A stretch of 57,448 bases of DNA, taken from assembly GCA_019119835.1 (NCBI GenBank), contig DWWE01000007.1, positions 1 through 57,448 of the forward strand, read 5' to 3'. The notes below the pieces were generated by a model. The model worked only from the letters and a program-made list of their open reading frames with translations, did no database searches and was not told where the DNA came from. Numbering within the stretch: position 1 is the stretch's first letter; each line of letters starts with the position of its first letter. Position numbers and translations under genes: made by a program. Below are positions 16,851-25,862 of the stretch, one piece after another. This DNA comes from Candidatus Gemmiger stercoravium (GTDB taxonomy: Bacteria; Bacillota; Clostridia; Oscillospirales; Ruminococcaceae).

Positions 16851-17299
16851 CAGTCCCTCCGCGATGAAACCGGCTGCCGCAGCGCCGCCGTGGCGCCGCC
16901 GGCCATGCCGCTCAGCAGGATGGCCGCCGCCAGCGACAGGTTGCCGGTCGTGGGGCTGGCGATTCCGCCGGCAAACAAGGCGGCGGCCACCAGGCACAGG
17001 CAGTAAAAGGCGCCGCAGCCCAGCCCGATCAGGAGCTTGTAGCGGGCAAATCCCCGCGCAAGGTCCCAGCCGGACAGGTACACACCCACCGAGGCGGCCA
17101 GGCAGGCGGCCGGTCGGACCAGTGTGAGCGGCAGGGTTGTCTTTTCAAAGATCAGAGAGAGGATGCACAGCAGCAGCGCGCAGCTTACGGTCCCCAGCAA
17201 AAAGCTGCGGACAATGCAAAACATCAGCCGGGTCTTGGGATCGGCCGGCCGGCCCCGCTTGCGGGCGGTGGTCCGGCTGCGAACGGTTCGACTCTTCAT
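16850..17299 (-). CDS. TIGR04086 family membrane protein
   Basis: 149-residue membrane protein with a basic N-terminus (KSRTVRSRTTARKRGR) and about four hydrophobic segments, including LLLCILSLIF, AACLAASVGVYLSG, FYCLCLVAAALFAGG and LAAAILLSGMAGGATAAL. It fits the TIGR04086 family of uncharacterised clostridial membrane proteins, typically encoded near yajC and tgt. Its ribosome site AAGGGGG is contained in the 3' arm of the hairpin at 17301-17342. The stop overlaps the next start (TGATG). Confidence 0.72.
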   Translation of the reverse strand: MKSRTVRSRTTARKRGRPADPKTRLMFCIVRSFLLGTVSCALLLCILSLIFEKTTLPLTLVRPAACLAASVGVYLSGWDLARGFARYKLLIGLGCGAFYCLCLVAAALFAGGIASPTTGNLSLAAAILLSGMAGGATAALRQPVSSRRD

Positions 17300-17300
17300 A

Positions 17301-17342
17301 CAAAACGCCCCCTTGCATGGTAAAACCTATGCGAAGGGGCGT
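17301..17342 (-). terminator. Hairpin between yajC and the TIGR04086 gene, terminator-like and covering a ribosome site
   Basis: On the minus strand ACGCCCC (17336-17342) pairs with GGGGCGT (17305-17311), with an inner GCAT/ATGC and GG/CC, followed by GTTTTG. The AAGGGGG that should start translation of the downstream gene is within the 3' arm, so folding could both terminate transcription and hide the ribosome site. Confidence 0.6.
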
Positions 17343-17381
17343 CTGCTTATGAATTATGAAATCAAATGCCGGCCGGCGGGA

Positions 17382-17753
17382 TCATTTTTTCAGGGCGGAG
17401 GTGTCCTTCTTTTTACCGGCATCCTCCTTGGCATCCTTGCTGTTGCCCATATCCAGCTTCTCCACCGAGGAGATCGCGCTGCGGCGGAAGCGGATCTTGA
17501 CGCGGTCGCTGGTGGTCTCCAGCACAAAAGTATCGTCCTTGATGGAGGCGACCCGGCCCACAATGCCGCCGATCGTGGTCACTTCGTCCCCCACATCGAT
17601 GGAATTGCGCATCTGGGTATCCTTCTTCTCCTGTCGCTTCTGGGGAATGTACAGGATCAGGTACATAAAGATGATCACAATGATCATCGGCAGGACCAGG
17701 GTAACGATGTTGCCGGCCCCGGCAGACGAGGCGGTCTCCAAAAACTGAATCAT
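17382..17753 (-). CDS. yajC: Preprotein translocase subunit YajC
   Basis: 123-residue single-pass membrane protein that joins SecDF at the Sec translocon. One transmembrane helix (IVTLVLPMIIVIIFMYLILY), then RQEKKDTQMRNSIDVGDEV, the TIGGIVGRV signature and a basic, lysine-rich tail. AAGGAG precedes the ATG at 17753 with 9-nt spacing; in-frame starts further upstream lie beyond the promoter. tgt-yajC order is conserved widely. secDF itself is 12 kb away on the same strand. Confidence 0.93.
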   Translation of the reverse strand: MIQFLETASSAGAGNIVTLVLPMIIVIIFMYLILYIPQKRQEKKDTQMRNSIDVGDEVTTIGGIVGRVASIKDDTFVLETTSDRVKIRFRRSAISSVEKLDMGNSKDAKEDAGKKKDTSALKK

Positions 17754-17793
17754 GGTACATGGCTCCTTGTTGCAAAATAATTGGCATAAAAAG

Positions 17794-17822
17794 ATTATAG
17801 CGAATTTATCCGTGTTGTGCAA
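17794..17822 (-). promoter_or_regulatory. Promoter of yajC
   Basis: Minus strand: TTGCAC (17817-17822), 17-bp spacer, TATAAT (17794-17799). It gives yajC its own transcript in addition to read-through from tgt. Confidence 0.82.
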
Positions 17823-17853
17823 GGGCTTACGGGAAAAAATCCGCCGCAGCGGG

Positions 17854-19113
<1,260 letters not shown>

Positions 19114-19119
19114 TTAGCT

Positions 19120-19149
19120 ATTATATCGCGTTGCGGCGCGGCTTGTCAA
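19120..19149 (-). promoter_or_regulatory. Promoter of tgt
   Basis: Minus strand: TTGACA (19144-19149), 18-bp spacer, TATAAT (19120-19125), both hexamers consensus. The leader to the tgt ATG is about 125 nt. Confidence 0.85.
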
Positions 19150-19162
19150 CAAGGCCGGCAGC

Positions 19163-19194
19163 AAAAGTCCCCCGGTGCAGCCACACCGGGGGAC
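19163..19194 (-). terminator. Terminator after rubrerythrin
   Basis: Minus strand: perfect 11-bp GC stem (19184-19194 with 19167-19177) and a 6-nt loop, followed by TTTT. It ends the rubrerythrin transcript just upstream of the tgt promoter. Confidence 0.88.
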
Positions 19195-19228
19195 GATTCA
19201 GTTCAAACGCAGCAGACGAAGGGACGAA

Positions 19229-19765
19229 TTACTTGAAGTAACGGTCCAGCAGGCCCTGCATGCCGCGGCCATGGCGGGCTTCGTCCTTCGCCATCTCATG
19301 AACGGTGTCATGGATCGCATCCAGGTTCAGCTCCTTGGCCTTCTTGGCCAGGTCCATCTTGCCGGCGCAGGCGCCGCACTCGGCATCCACACGCATCTGC
19401 AGGTTCTTCTTGGTGCTGTCGGTCAGCACTTCGCCCAGCAGTTCGGCAAACTTGGAGGCGTGCTCGGCTTCCTCAAACGCATAGCGCTTCCAGGCTTCCG
19501 CGATCTCGGGGTAGCCTTCACGGTCAGCCACGCGGCTCATGGCCAGGTACATGCCGACCTCGCTGCATTCGCCGTTGAAGTTCTCACGCAGGCCCTGGAT
19601 GATGTCTTCCGGGGCGTCCTTCGCAATGCCGACCACATGCTCGGTGACGTAGGTGTTGTCCTTCTTTTCGATGAACTTGGAAGCCGGAGCCTTGCAGACC
19701 GGGCAGAACTCGGGGATGCTGCCTTCCGCAATGTAGCCGCAGACGGTGCAAACATACTTAGCCAT
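19229..19765 (-). CDS. Rubrerythrin of the reverse (N-terminal rubredoxin) type
   Basis: Non-haem diiron peroxidase that protects anaerobes by reducing hydrogen peroxide. The 178-residue protein has a rubredoxin-like domain at the N-terminus (Cys6, 9, 21, 24: [10 protein letters not shown] and CPVCKAP) followed by a ferritin-like four-helix domain with iron-ligand motifs [32 protein letters not shown] and [12 protein letters not shown]. This order is that of clostridial reverse rubrerythrin / NADH peroxidase. GGAGG precedes the ATG at 19765. Single-gene transcript with its own promoter and terminator. Confidence 0.93.
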   Translation of the reverse strand: MAKYVCTVCGYIAEGSIPEFCPVCKAPASKFIEKKDNTYVTEHVVGIAKDAPEDIIQGLRENFNGECSEVGMYLAMSRVADREGYPEIAEAWKRYAFEEAEHASKFAELLGEVLTDSTKKNLQMRVDAECGACAGKMDLAKKAKELNLDAIHDTVHEMAKDEARHGRGMQGLLDRYFK

Positions 19766-19831
19766 TTGTAATACCTCCGAATCAGAATGAGTTTTGTCAT
19801 ATCCTGAGACACATTCCTGTGCCATGACACA

Positions 19832-19860
19832 ATGATAGCATAGTATTCCCATAAAGTCAA
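19832..19860 (-). promoter_or_regulatory. Promoter of rubrerythrin
   Basis: Minus strand: TTGACT (19855-19860), 17-bp spacer, TATCAT (19832-19837). No PerR-like box was recognised in the leader. Confidence 0.75.
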
Positions 19861-19891
19861 GGGATGAACAGAGAATATTTAAGATTTTATC

Positions 19892-20428
19892 TTAAAAATG
19901 AATTCGACTTTCCCGCTGCCCCGCCAGCCCGGTTTTCCCGAGCGCCGGGAAGACAGCCCGGGAAACTCCCCAGGTCAAAGACCCGACCGCCACCCCGGCG
20001 GCCAGAAGGACCGGCGCGTAGCTCAGCGCCATACGGTCGGACAAAAGAACGGCGGCGCCGCACAGCTGCCCGACATTGTGAGCCAGTGCCCCGCTGACAG
20101 AAAAGATATAGCCGGTGACCGAAAAGGGCAGAAGCAGCAGCAGGCACAAAACGCCCCAGGAAACCAGCCCGCCGCACAAAGACAGAAAACCAGCCGAAGC
20201 CCCGCGGGTCAGCAGCGCGAAAAGGGCCTTGAGCAGAACCAGCGCCAGGGCCTGTCTTTTGGACAAATACAACAATGCGTACATGACGACGATGTTGGAA
20301 AGCCCCAGTTTCATGGCCGGCATCAGACCCAGCAGCGGCGTCAGGCAGGATTCGCAAAACGAGAGGGCGATGGCCAGGGCGAACAGCATCCCCAGCCGGG
20401 CGACATTTTTTGCTTTCTCGCTGCGCAT
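19892..20428 (-). CDS. Gx transporter family / heptaprenyl diphosphate synthase component I-like membrane protein
   Basis: 178-residue membrane protein of the Hpre_diP_synt_I / Gx transporter family. Typical features are the N-terminal RLGMLFALAIALSFCES, PAMKLGLSNIVVMYALL and the glycine-rich RGASAGFLSLCGGLVSW, with about five hydrophobic segments. Despite the historic name, these proteins resemble ECF-type substrate-binding membrane components and the substrate is unknown. In other Firmicutes the gene often stands with an FMN-binding protein; here it is alone behind a strong promoter. Confidence 0.82.
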   Translation of the reverse strand: MRSEKAKNVARLGMLFALAIALSFCESCLTPLLGLMPAMKLGLSNIVVMYALLYLSKRQALALVLLKALFALLTRGASAGFLSLCGGLVSWGVLCLLLLLPFSVTGYIFSVSGALAHNVGQLCGAAVLLSDRMALSYAPVLLAAGVAVGSLTWGVSRAVFPALGKTGLAGQRESRIHF

Positions 20429-20460
20429 AGTTTTGTTTCCTCATACCTTCGTATAATTAA

Positions 20461-20489
20461 AGTATACGGCCCGCCCAGGGCTTTGTCAA
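20461..20489 (-). promoter_or_regulatory. Promoter of the Gx transporter gene
   Basis: Minus strand: TTGACA (20484-20489), 17-bp spacer, TATACT (20461-20466), near consensus. Confidence 0.85.
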
Positions 20490-20581
20490 GCCCAATCGGC
20501 GGGGACCGCGGGGCGGCGGGCGGCCGGGATGCCGCCATGGAAATTTTACATTCTTCGGGCGTTTTCCCGCTTCCTCCCCTC

Positions 20582-20610
20582 TTGAAAAAAGGGGGCAAAT
20601 GGTGTATCTT
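20582..20610 (+). promoter_or_regulatory. Probable promoter of the envelope cluster
   Basis: TTGAAA at 20582-20587 and TATCTT at 20605-20610 with 17 bp between; an overlapping TATAAG is an alternative -10. The leader to the lipoprotein ATG is about 100 nt. Confidence 0.6.
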
Positions 20611-20717
20611 ATAAGAGTATTCCTTTTTGCGAAAATTGCAGGCGCCCTGTATGGGGACAATGCCTGCATCGCCATACTATCAACGAACGATACAATCCAT
20701 GCAAAGGAGAACTTTCC

Positions 20718-21311
20718 ATGAAAAAGATGCTCTCGATTCTGTGTGTGGCCGGGCTGGCGCTGACTCTGCTGGTTGGCTGCGGTAACTCGTCCTCTTCTTC
20801 CAGCGCTGCCAGCTCGGAAGACACCTCTGCCGTTTCCAGCGAAGCGGCCGGCTCGGAGGCGGCTTCTTCTGAGGCGGCTTCCTCCGAAGACACCGCGGCC
20901 GCCCAGGAAGCGGACACCGAAAAGCTGTCCTCCATCGTTTCAGCGATCGAAGCGGTCAACGAAGTGCCCAACTCGATCCCGCTGGAAGAGTTTGCGCTGG
21001 AAAACGACCTGGGCCTGACGATGGACAACATCCTCGGCTGGGCCGGCGATGTGACCAACAACCAGGCGGATTGCGCCCTGGTGCTGGCCGTCCAGGCCAA
21101 GAGCGGCATGGCGGATGCCGTGAAGACCGAACTGGAAGCGTATAAGGAGGCCATCAGCAGCAACCTGTACGCCGAATTTGCGGACAAGGTTGCCAAGGCT
21201 CAGGATTCCCGGATCGTTGTGAGCGGTGATTATGTGGTCATGGTCATCGCCGGCGTGGATGGTCCCGACTATTCCGAGATCGATTCGGCCATCGAAAGCG
21301 CTCTGGCCTGA
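20718..21311 (+). CDS. DUF4358 lipoprotein
   Basis: 197-residue secreted lipoprotein: signal peptide MKKMLSILCVAGLALTLLVG ending in lipobox Cys21, a low-complexity Ser/Ala/Glu linker (about residues 23-66) and a globular DUF4358 domain (about 70-197, with GDYVVMVIAGVDGPDY). It should be anchored to the outer face of the membrane. The function is unknown, but DUF4358 genes frequently neighbour MBOAT and DHHW genes in Clostridia, as here, which suggests a role in acylation of an extracellular polymer. Confidence 0.85.
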   Translation: MKKMLSILCVAGLALTLLVGCGNSSSSSSAASSEDTSAVSSEAAGSEAASSEAASSEDTAAAQEADTEKLSSIVSAIEAVNEVPNSIPLEEFALENDLGLTMDNILGWAGDVTNNQADCALVLAVQAKSGMADAVKTELEAYKEAISSNLYAEFADKVAKAQDSRIVVSGDYVVMVIAGVDGPDYSEIDSAIESALA

Positions 21312-21461
21312 CACGAGCATAATCTGAAAATTGATCACGGCAGGCCGCTGCCCGCCGCGCTTTGATTTGAATGCTGCCGTTTCAGGCGGCAGGCGGCGCG
21401 GTTGGGGCACGGCCTGTTGCTTTGTCTGCAAAGAGATGCAAAGAGTAAGGAGGAACCCGGC

Positions 21462-22859
21462 ATGGTCTTCAACAGTGTGGTATTCTTGTTCTGCTTTTTG
21501 CCGCTGGCGCTGTTGGTGTACTACCTGGTCCCGGGAAAAGGCAAAAACGCGGTGCTGCTGCTGGAAAGCCTGATTTTCTACTGCTGGACCGGGATCACTT
21601 GGCTGCCGCTGATCGCTGTCCTGATCGCGGTGAATTACCTGGCCGGGCTGTTTCTGGGGCGGCGCAAGGGCGGCGGCAGGAAGCTGGTCCTGGTTCTGGC
21701 CGTTGTTGTGAGCGCGGCCGCCCTGATTTTCTTCAAGTATACAAATTTCCTGATCGACACCCTCAACCAGATCGCCGGGCTGGGCCTTTCTTCCCTGAGT
21801 TTTCTGTCCGTCCTGCCCTTGGGGATCAGCTATTACATCTTCAAACTCATCAGCTATGTGGCCGATGTGTACACCCGCAAGATCGAGCCGGAAAAAAATC
21901 TGATTGATTTTTCCGCCTACGTCCTCTTCTTCCCGCAGCTTATCGTCGGGCCGATCGTGCGTTACCGGGATATGGCGCAGACCCTGCACACCGGCAAGGG
22001 CCGCTGCACGCTGCAGAAAGCGGAGGACGGTGCGGTCCAGTTTGTGTTCGGCCTGGCCAAAAAGGTGATCCTGGCGGACTCCATCGGGATGCTGTGGCAG
22101 GACATCATCGCACCGGACGGAGGCGTCGGGTTGGCCAACGCCTCCACCCCGCTGGCCTGGCTGGGCATCCTTGCCTATTCGCTGCAGCTGTATTTCGACT
22201 TTGCCGGCTATTCGGAGATGAGCAACGGGCTGAGCCGGATGATGGGCTTTGAATGTCCGGCCAACTTCAACCTGCCCTACATGGCCACCAGCATCACCGA
22301 CTTCTGGCGCCGGTGGCACATCTCGCTGTCCATGTGGTTCCGCGACTATGTGTACATCCCCTTGGGGGGCAACCGCTGCAGCAAGGGCCGGCAGATCCTG
22401 AACATGCTGGTCGTCTGGGCGCTGACCGGCTTCTGGCATGGCGCCAACTGGAATTTCCTGTGCTGGGGGCTGTACTACTTTGTCCTGCTGGTGATCGAAA
22501 AGTATCTGCTGCGCGGCGTGCTGCAAAAAGGCAGGGGCTGGCAGCGGGTCTACACCCTCTTCTTTGTGGTGCTGGGCTGGGGCATCTTTACAGCCAACGC
22601 CGCCGGCGCGCCGCTGGGGCTGCTGATGAGCCGGCTTTTCCTGCCCCAGGGCGGCGTCTCACCGCTGTACTTCTTGCGCAATTACGGGGTCCTTTTGCTG
22701 CTGGGCTGCCTGTTCTCCACCAGCCTGCCGGGCTGGCTGTGGGAGAAGACCCGCCGCATCCTTCCGCTGCGCCTGCTGCTTTTCGCCGGGGTGATGCTGC
22801 TTTCCATCGCATTTGTTGTGGCTTCCACCGGTTCCACCGCGCTGTATGCCGATTTCTGA
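21462..22859 (+). CDS. MBOAT family O-acyltransferase (AlgI-like)
   Basis: 465-residue polytopic membrane acyltransferase of the AlgI/DltB group, which passes acyl (commonly acetyl) groups across the membrane to extracellular polymers. It starts with FNSVVFLFCFLPLALLVYYL, typical of AlgI, and contains ISYYIFKLISYVADVY, FFPQLIVGPIVRY, YSLQLYFDFAGYSEMSNG, ITDFWRRWHISLSMWFRDYV and the conserved-histidine segment LTGFWHGANWNFLCWG. AAGGAGG precedes the ATG at 21462. The following DHHW gene probably works with it. Confidence 0.93.
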   Translation: MVFNSVVFLFCFLPLALLVYYLVPGKGKNAVLLLESLIFYCWTGITWLPLIAVLIAVNYLAGLFLGRRKGGGRKLVLVLAVVVSAAALIFFKYTNFLIDTLNQIAGLGLSSLSFLSVLPLGISYYIFKLISYVADVYTRKIEPEKNLIDFSAYVLFFPQLIVGPIVRYRDMAQTLHTGKGRCTLQKAEDGAVQFVFGLAKKVILADSIGMLWQDIIAPDGGVGLANASTPLAWLGILAYSLQLYFDFAGYSEMSNGLSRMMGFECPANFNLPYMATSITDFWRRWHISLSMWFRDYVYIPLGGNRCSKGRQILNMLVVWALTGFWHGANWNFLCWGLYYFVLLVIEKYLLRGVLQKGRGWQRVYTLFFVVLGWGIFTANAAGAPLGLLMSRLFLPQGGVSPLYFLRNYGVLLLLGCLFSTSLPGWLWEKTRRILPLRLLLFAGVMLLSIAFVVASTGSTALYADF

Positions 22860-22878
22860 GAAAGGAGAAAGCGGATCC

Positions 22879-24081
22879 ATGTCAAACCAGTATGTATACC
22901 GCAAGGCCGGGCGGCCCAAACCATCGCGGCCGGGCGCCGTTCTTCTGCTCTTTGTGATCATTCTGGCCGGGTTGGCCGTGTATGGGATCTTTGCGCCCAA
23001 GCGGGAAACCTCGGACCTGGAAAACCGCCGCCTGGCCCAGATGCCTGCGTTCAGCGCCGAGGGGCTGCTGGATGGTTCCTGGGCGGAGGACTTCGCCAGC
23101 TATCTGCAGGACCAGATGCCCTTCCGGGACGGGTGGATCAACGCCGAAAGCGCGGTGAACAACCTGCTGTTCGGCAAGGTCGAAGAGAGCAACATCCTGC
23201 TTGGCAAGGACGGCTGGATGTTCACCCGGCTGTTTACGGTATCTTCCTCCACGCAGGACCAGCTGCAGCGGAACCTGAACGCCGTCACTGAATTCGCCTC
23301 CCGCTATCCCGGCCGGGTCACCTTCCTGCTGGCACCTTCCGCCAGCGTGATCTATCCGGAAATGCTGCCGCTGGGGGCCCCGATGGTGGACGAAAACACC
23401 ATGCTGGATGAGATCTTTGCCACGGTGGGCAGTGCGGCGGAGGTGATCGATCTGCGCCAGACCTTTACCGATGCCAAAGACCAGTATCTCTACTTCAAGA
23501 CCGACCACCACTGGACACCCCAGGGGGCCTACCTTGCCTATGAACAGTTCTGCCAGCGCAAGGGGCTGACGCCGTTTGACTGCAGCGCCCATGAGTCAGT
23601 GACCATCCCGGATTTTTACGGCACCCATTATTCGGCGGCGCGGCGCTGGAACGTCCAGCCGGATTCCATCACCTACTATCCGTTGGACAACCCCATGACC
23701 GTCTATCAGATCGACAGCGAAGCCCAGTATACCCCGCTGTATACCGAGCCGATGATCAACACCGAGAAGTTTGCTACCCGCGATAAGTACGCCGCCTTTC
23801 TGGATGGCAACAACGGGTATTCCGTCATTGAAGGCAACGGCGAGGGCAGCATTCTTGTGGTCAAGGACAGTTACGCCAACTCCTTTGTCCCCTACCTGAC
23901 CGAGAACTACGCCAAGATCGGCGTGGTGGACCTGCGCAACTTCAATTACGGGCTGGATTCCACCATCGAGGCGGAAGGGTATGACCAGATCCTGGTGCTT
24001 TACAACTTCCAGACCTTCATTGCCGACAACCGTGTGGTGTACATCAACCGGCCCACCACACTGGAAACCCAGGCGGAATAA
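22879..24081 (+). CDS. DHHW family (AlgX/AlgJ-like, SGNH-fold) protein
   Basis: 400-residue protein with one N-terminal membrane anchor (about residues 19-38) and an extracellular SGNH-like domain. Features include ENRRLAQMPAF, LLGKDGWMF, LAPSASVIYPEMLP, the family's DHHW (residues 209-212, in FKTDHHWTPQGAYL) and the likely catalytic-serine block VVKDSYANSFVPYL. AlgX/AlgJ proteins accept acetyl groups from the MBOAT channel and transfer them to polymer; the tandem arrangement supports the same division of labour. The target polymer is unknown. Confidence 0.88.
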   Translation: MSNQYVYRKAGRPKPSRPGAVLLLFVIILAGLAVYGIFAPKRETSDLENRRLAQMPAFSAEGLLDGSWAEDFASYLQDQMPFRDGWINAESAVNNLLFGKVEESNILLGKDGWMFTRLFTVSSSTQDQLQRNLNAVTEFASRYPGRVTFLLAPSASVIYPEMLPLGAPMVDENTMLDEIFATVGSAAEVIDLRQTFTDAKDQYLYFKTDHHWTPQGAYLAYEQFCQRKGLTPFDCSAHESVTIPDFYGTHYSAARRWNVQPDSITYYPLDNPMTVYQIDSEAQYTPLYTEPMINTEKFATRDKYAAFLDGNNGYSVIEGNGEGSILVVKDSYANSFVPYLTENYAKIGVVDLRNFNYGLDSTIEAEGYDQILVLYNFQTFIADNRVVYINRPTTLETQAE

Positions 24082-24096
24082 AGAAAGCGTGGCCCC

Positions 24097-25227
24097 ATGA
24101 AAGCTGTGATCCTATCCTGCAACACCGGCGGCGGGCATAACGCCGCCGCAAAAGCTCTGTGCGAAGCGCTGACCCAAAGCGGGCACGATGCGCAGGTGCT
24201 GGACTACCTGGTCCTGGCGGGGGAACGGGTGTCCAAGACGGTGGGCGACAGTTATGTCGAACTTGTCAAGCACACCCCGAAGGCATTCGGCGCCGTGTAT
24301 GACCTGGGGATGGCTGTCAGCACCCGCGTCAAGCGTTCCCCCATCTACTACATCAACGCGGCCATGGCCACCCCGCTGCGCCGGTGGCTGACCGAACACC
24401 CGGTGGACGTGATCCTGATGACCCACCTGTATGCGGCCGAGACCCTGACCTGGATGAAACGCCATGGGGAATCGCTGCCGGTCACGATTCCGGTGGCGAC
24501 GGACTACACCTGCATCCCGTTTTGGGAGGAAACCGAGTGTACCGCCACGGTCATCCCCCATGAAACACTGCTGCCGCTGTTTGCGGCCCGCGGTATGAAA
24601 ACCGACACACTGCACCCGCTGGGGATCCCTGTCTCCCCCGCTTACCTGCAGGCACTGCCGAAGGAAGCGGCCAGAGAAGCGCTGGGGCTGCCCCAAAAGG
24701 CCAGAATCTACCTGATTGTGGGCGGCAGCATGGGGGCCGGCGACCTGGGCCGCCTGACATCGGCGCTGGCCCGCATGACCGGGCCGGACTGCCTGCTCTA
24801 TGTGGTCTGCGGTTCCAATGAGGACAAAATGCGGCGGCTGGCGGCCCGGTTCCGGCATGATGAGCGGGTCCTCATCCACGGGCAGACCAACGCCATGCGG
24901 CAGCTGCTGGCCGCCTGCGATATTGTGTATACCAAACCGGGCGGCCTGACCTCCACCGAGGCGGTGGCCGCCCGCATACCGCTGGTCCATACCGAGCCGA
25001 TCCCGGGCTGCGAAACAGAAAACCGCAGCTTCTTCCTGGCCCATGGGCTCAGCGTCAGCGGCCGCACCACAGTGGCGCAGGCACGGGCCGGCGTCGCGCT
25101 GCTGCAGGACCCCACGGCGCTGGCGGCGATGCGGCAGGCCCAGGCGTCCTTTTTGCATGTGGACGCCGCGTTCCGCATTGTCAGGCTGGCCGAACGGCTG
25201 GTGGAGCAGGCGGAGCAGAAAGGATGA
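24097..25227 (+). CDS. MGDG synthase-type glycosyltransferase (GT28-like)
   Basis: 376-residue cytoplasmic, membrane-associated transferase with a monogalactosyldiacylglycerol-synthase N-terminal domain (LSCNTGGGHNAAAKALCEAL, VDVILMTHLYAAETL) and a MurG/UgtP-like C-terminal domain (YLIVGGSMGAGDLGRL, DIVYTKPGGLTSTEAVAARIPLV). The family adds hexoses to diacylglycerol or related lipids using UDP-sugars. There is only a weak ribosome site. The next gene overlaps its stop and encodes a PlsY-like acyltransferase, so glycolipid synthesis is a reasonable inference. Confidence 0.87.
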   Translation: MKAVILSCNTGGGHNAAAKALCEALTQSGHDAQVLDYLVLAGERVSKTVGDSYVELVKHTPKAFGAVYDLGMAVSTRVKRSPIYYINAAMATPLRRWLTEHPVDVILMTHLYAAETLTWMKRHGESLPVTIPVATDYTCIPFWEETECTATVIPHETLLPLFAARGMKTDTLHPLGIPVSPAYLQALPKEAAREALGLPQKARIYLIVGGSMGAGDLGRLTSALARMTGPDCLLYVVCGSNEDKMRRLAARFRHDERVLIHGQTNAMRQLLAACDIVYTKPGGLTSTEAVAARIPLVHTEPIPGCETENRSFFLAHGLSVSGRTTVAQARAGVALLQDPTALAAMRQAQASFLHVDAAFRIVRLAERLVEQAEQKG

Positions 25228-25853
25228 GTGAAATGGAGGAGATCAGACCCTATCTTTTGTTTGCGGGTCTGGGATATTTTTCCGGAAGCGTGCTGTATGC
25301 GCAGATCTTTCTGCGCCTGTTCCGCGGCCGGGATGTGCGTACCGTCAGCGAGGATGAAAACCCCGGCACGGCCAATGCGTTTTGGGGCGGCGGGGCCGTA
25401 TGCGGCGTTCTCTCGCTGGCGGGGGACCTTTGCAAAGGGATGCTGCCGGTCCAGTGGGCCCTGCAGAACTGTGACATGCGCTGCCCCTGGTTCGCTCTTG
25501 TGCTGGCCGCGCCGGTCGTCGGCCATGCCTGGCCGATCTTTTTCCGCTTTCGCGGCGGAAAGGCCATCGCCGTATCCTTCGGCGTGCTGCTGGGGATCGC
25601 CCCGGTATGCCCGGTCCCGCTGGCGGCACTGGCTTTCTTTTATCTCTTTTTCAGCCTTGTGGTGCGGATCTCACCCCATGCCTGGCGCAGCATTGCCGCC
25701 TTCCTGGCGGCCGGCCTGGCCGGCCGCGCCCTGACTCTGCCCGCTTCGCTGGTGGGCGGGGTACGGCTGATCGTGCTGATCGTCTGCGGCAAACACCTGG
25801 CGGCGCTGCATCGAAATCCCGAACCGGTTCGGCTCCGCCTGTTCCACTCCTGA
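25224..25853 (+). CDS. PlsY-like glycerol-3-phosphate acyltransferase family membrane protein (divergent)
   Basis: 209-residue membrane protein related to PlsY, which acylates glycerol 3-phosphate from acyl-phosphate. Recognisable are GYFSGSVLYAQIFLR (motif 1 region), NPGTANAF (motif 2), GDLCKGMLP and GHAWPIFFRFRGGKAIA (motif 3). Motif 2 lacks the usual preceding Gly-Ser-Gly, and motif 3 reads GGKA rather than GGKG, so it is probably a paralogue specialised for the adjacent glycosyltransferase rather than the housekeeping PlsY. It overlaps the preceding gene by 4 nt. Its stop is 9 nt from the convergent gerC stop. Confidence 0.78.
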   Translation: MSEMEEIRPYLLFAGLGYFSGSVLYAQIFLRLFRGRDVRTVSEDENPGTANAFWGGGAVCGVLSLAGDLCKGMLPVQWALQNCDMRCPWFALVLAAPVVGHAWPIFFRFRGGKAIAVSFGVLLGIAPVCPVPLAALAFFYLFFSLVVRISPHAWRSIAAFLAAGLAGRALTLPASLVGGVRLIVLIVCGKHLAALHRNPEPVRLRLFHS

Positions 25854-25862
25854 AGGAGGAGC

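Noticed and set aside
24097-25853. MurG and housekeeping PlsY
   Set aside because: The glycosyltransferase has the MGDG-synthase N-terminal domain rather than the MurG one, and the PlsY-like protein lacks part of motif 2.
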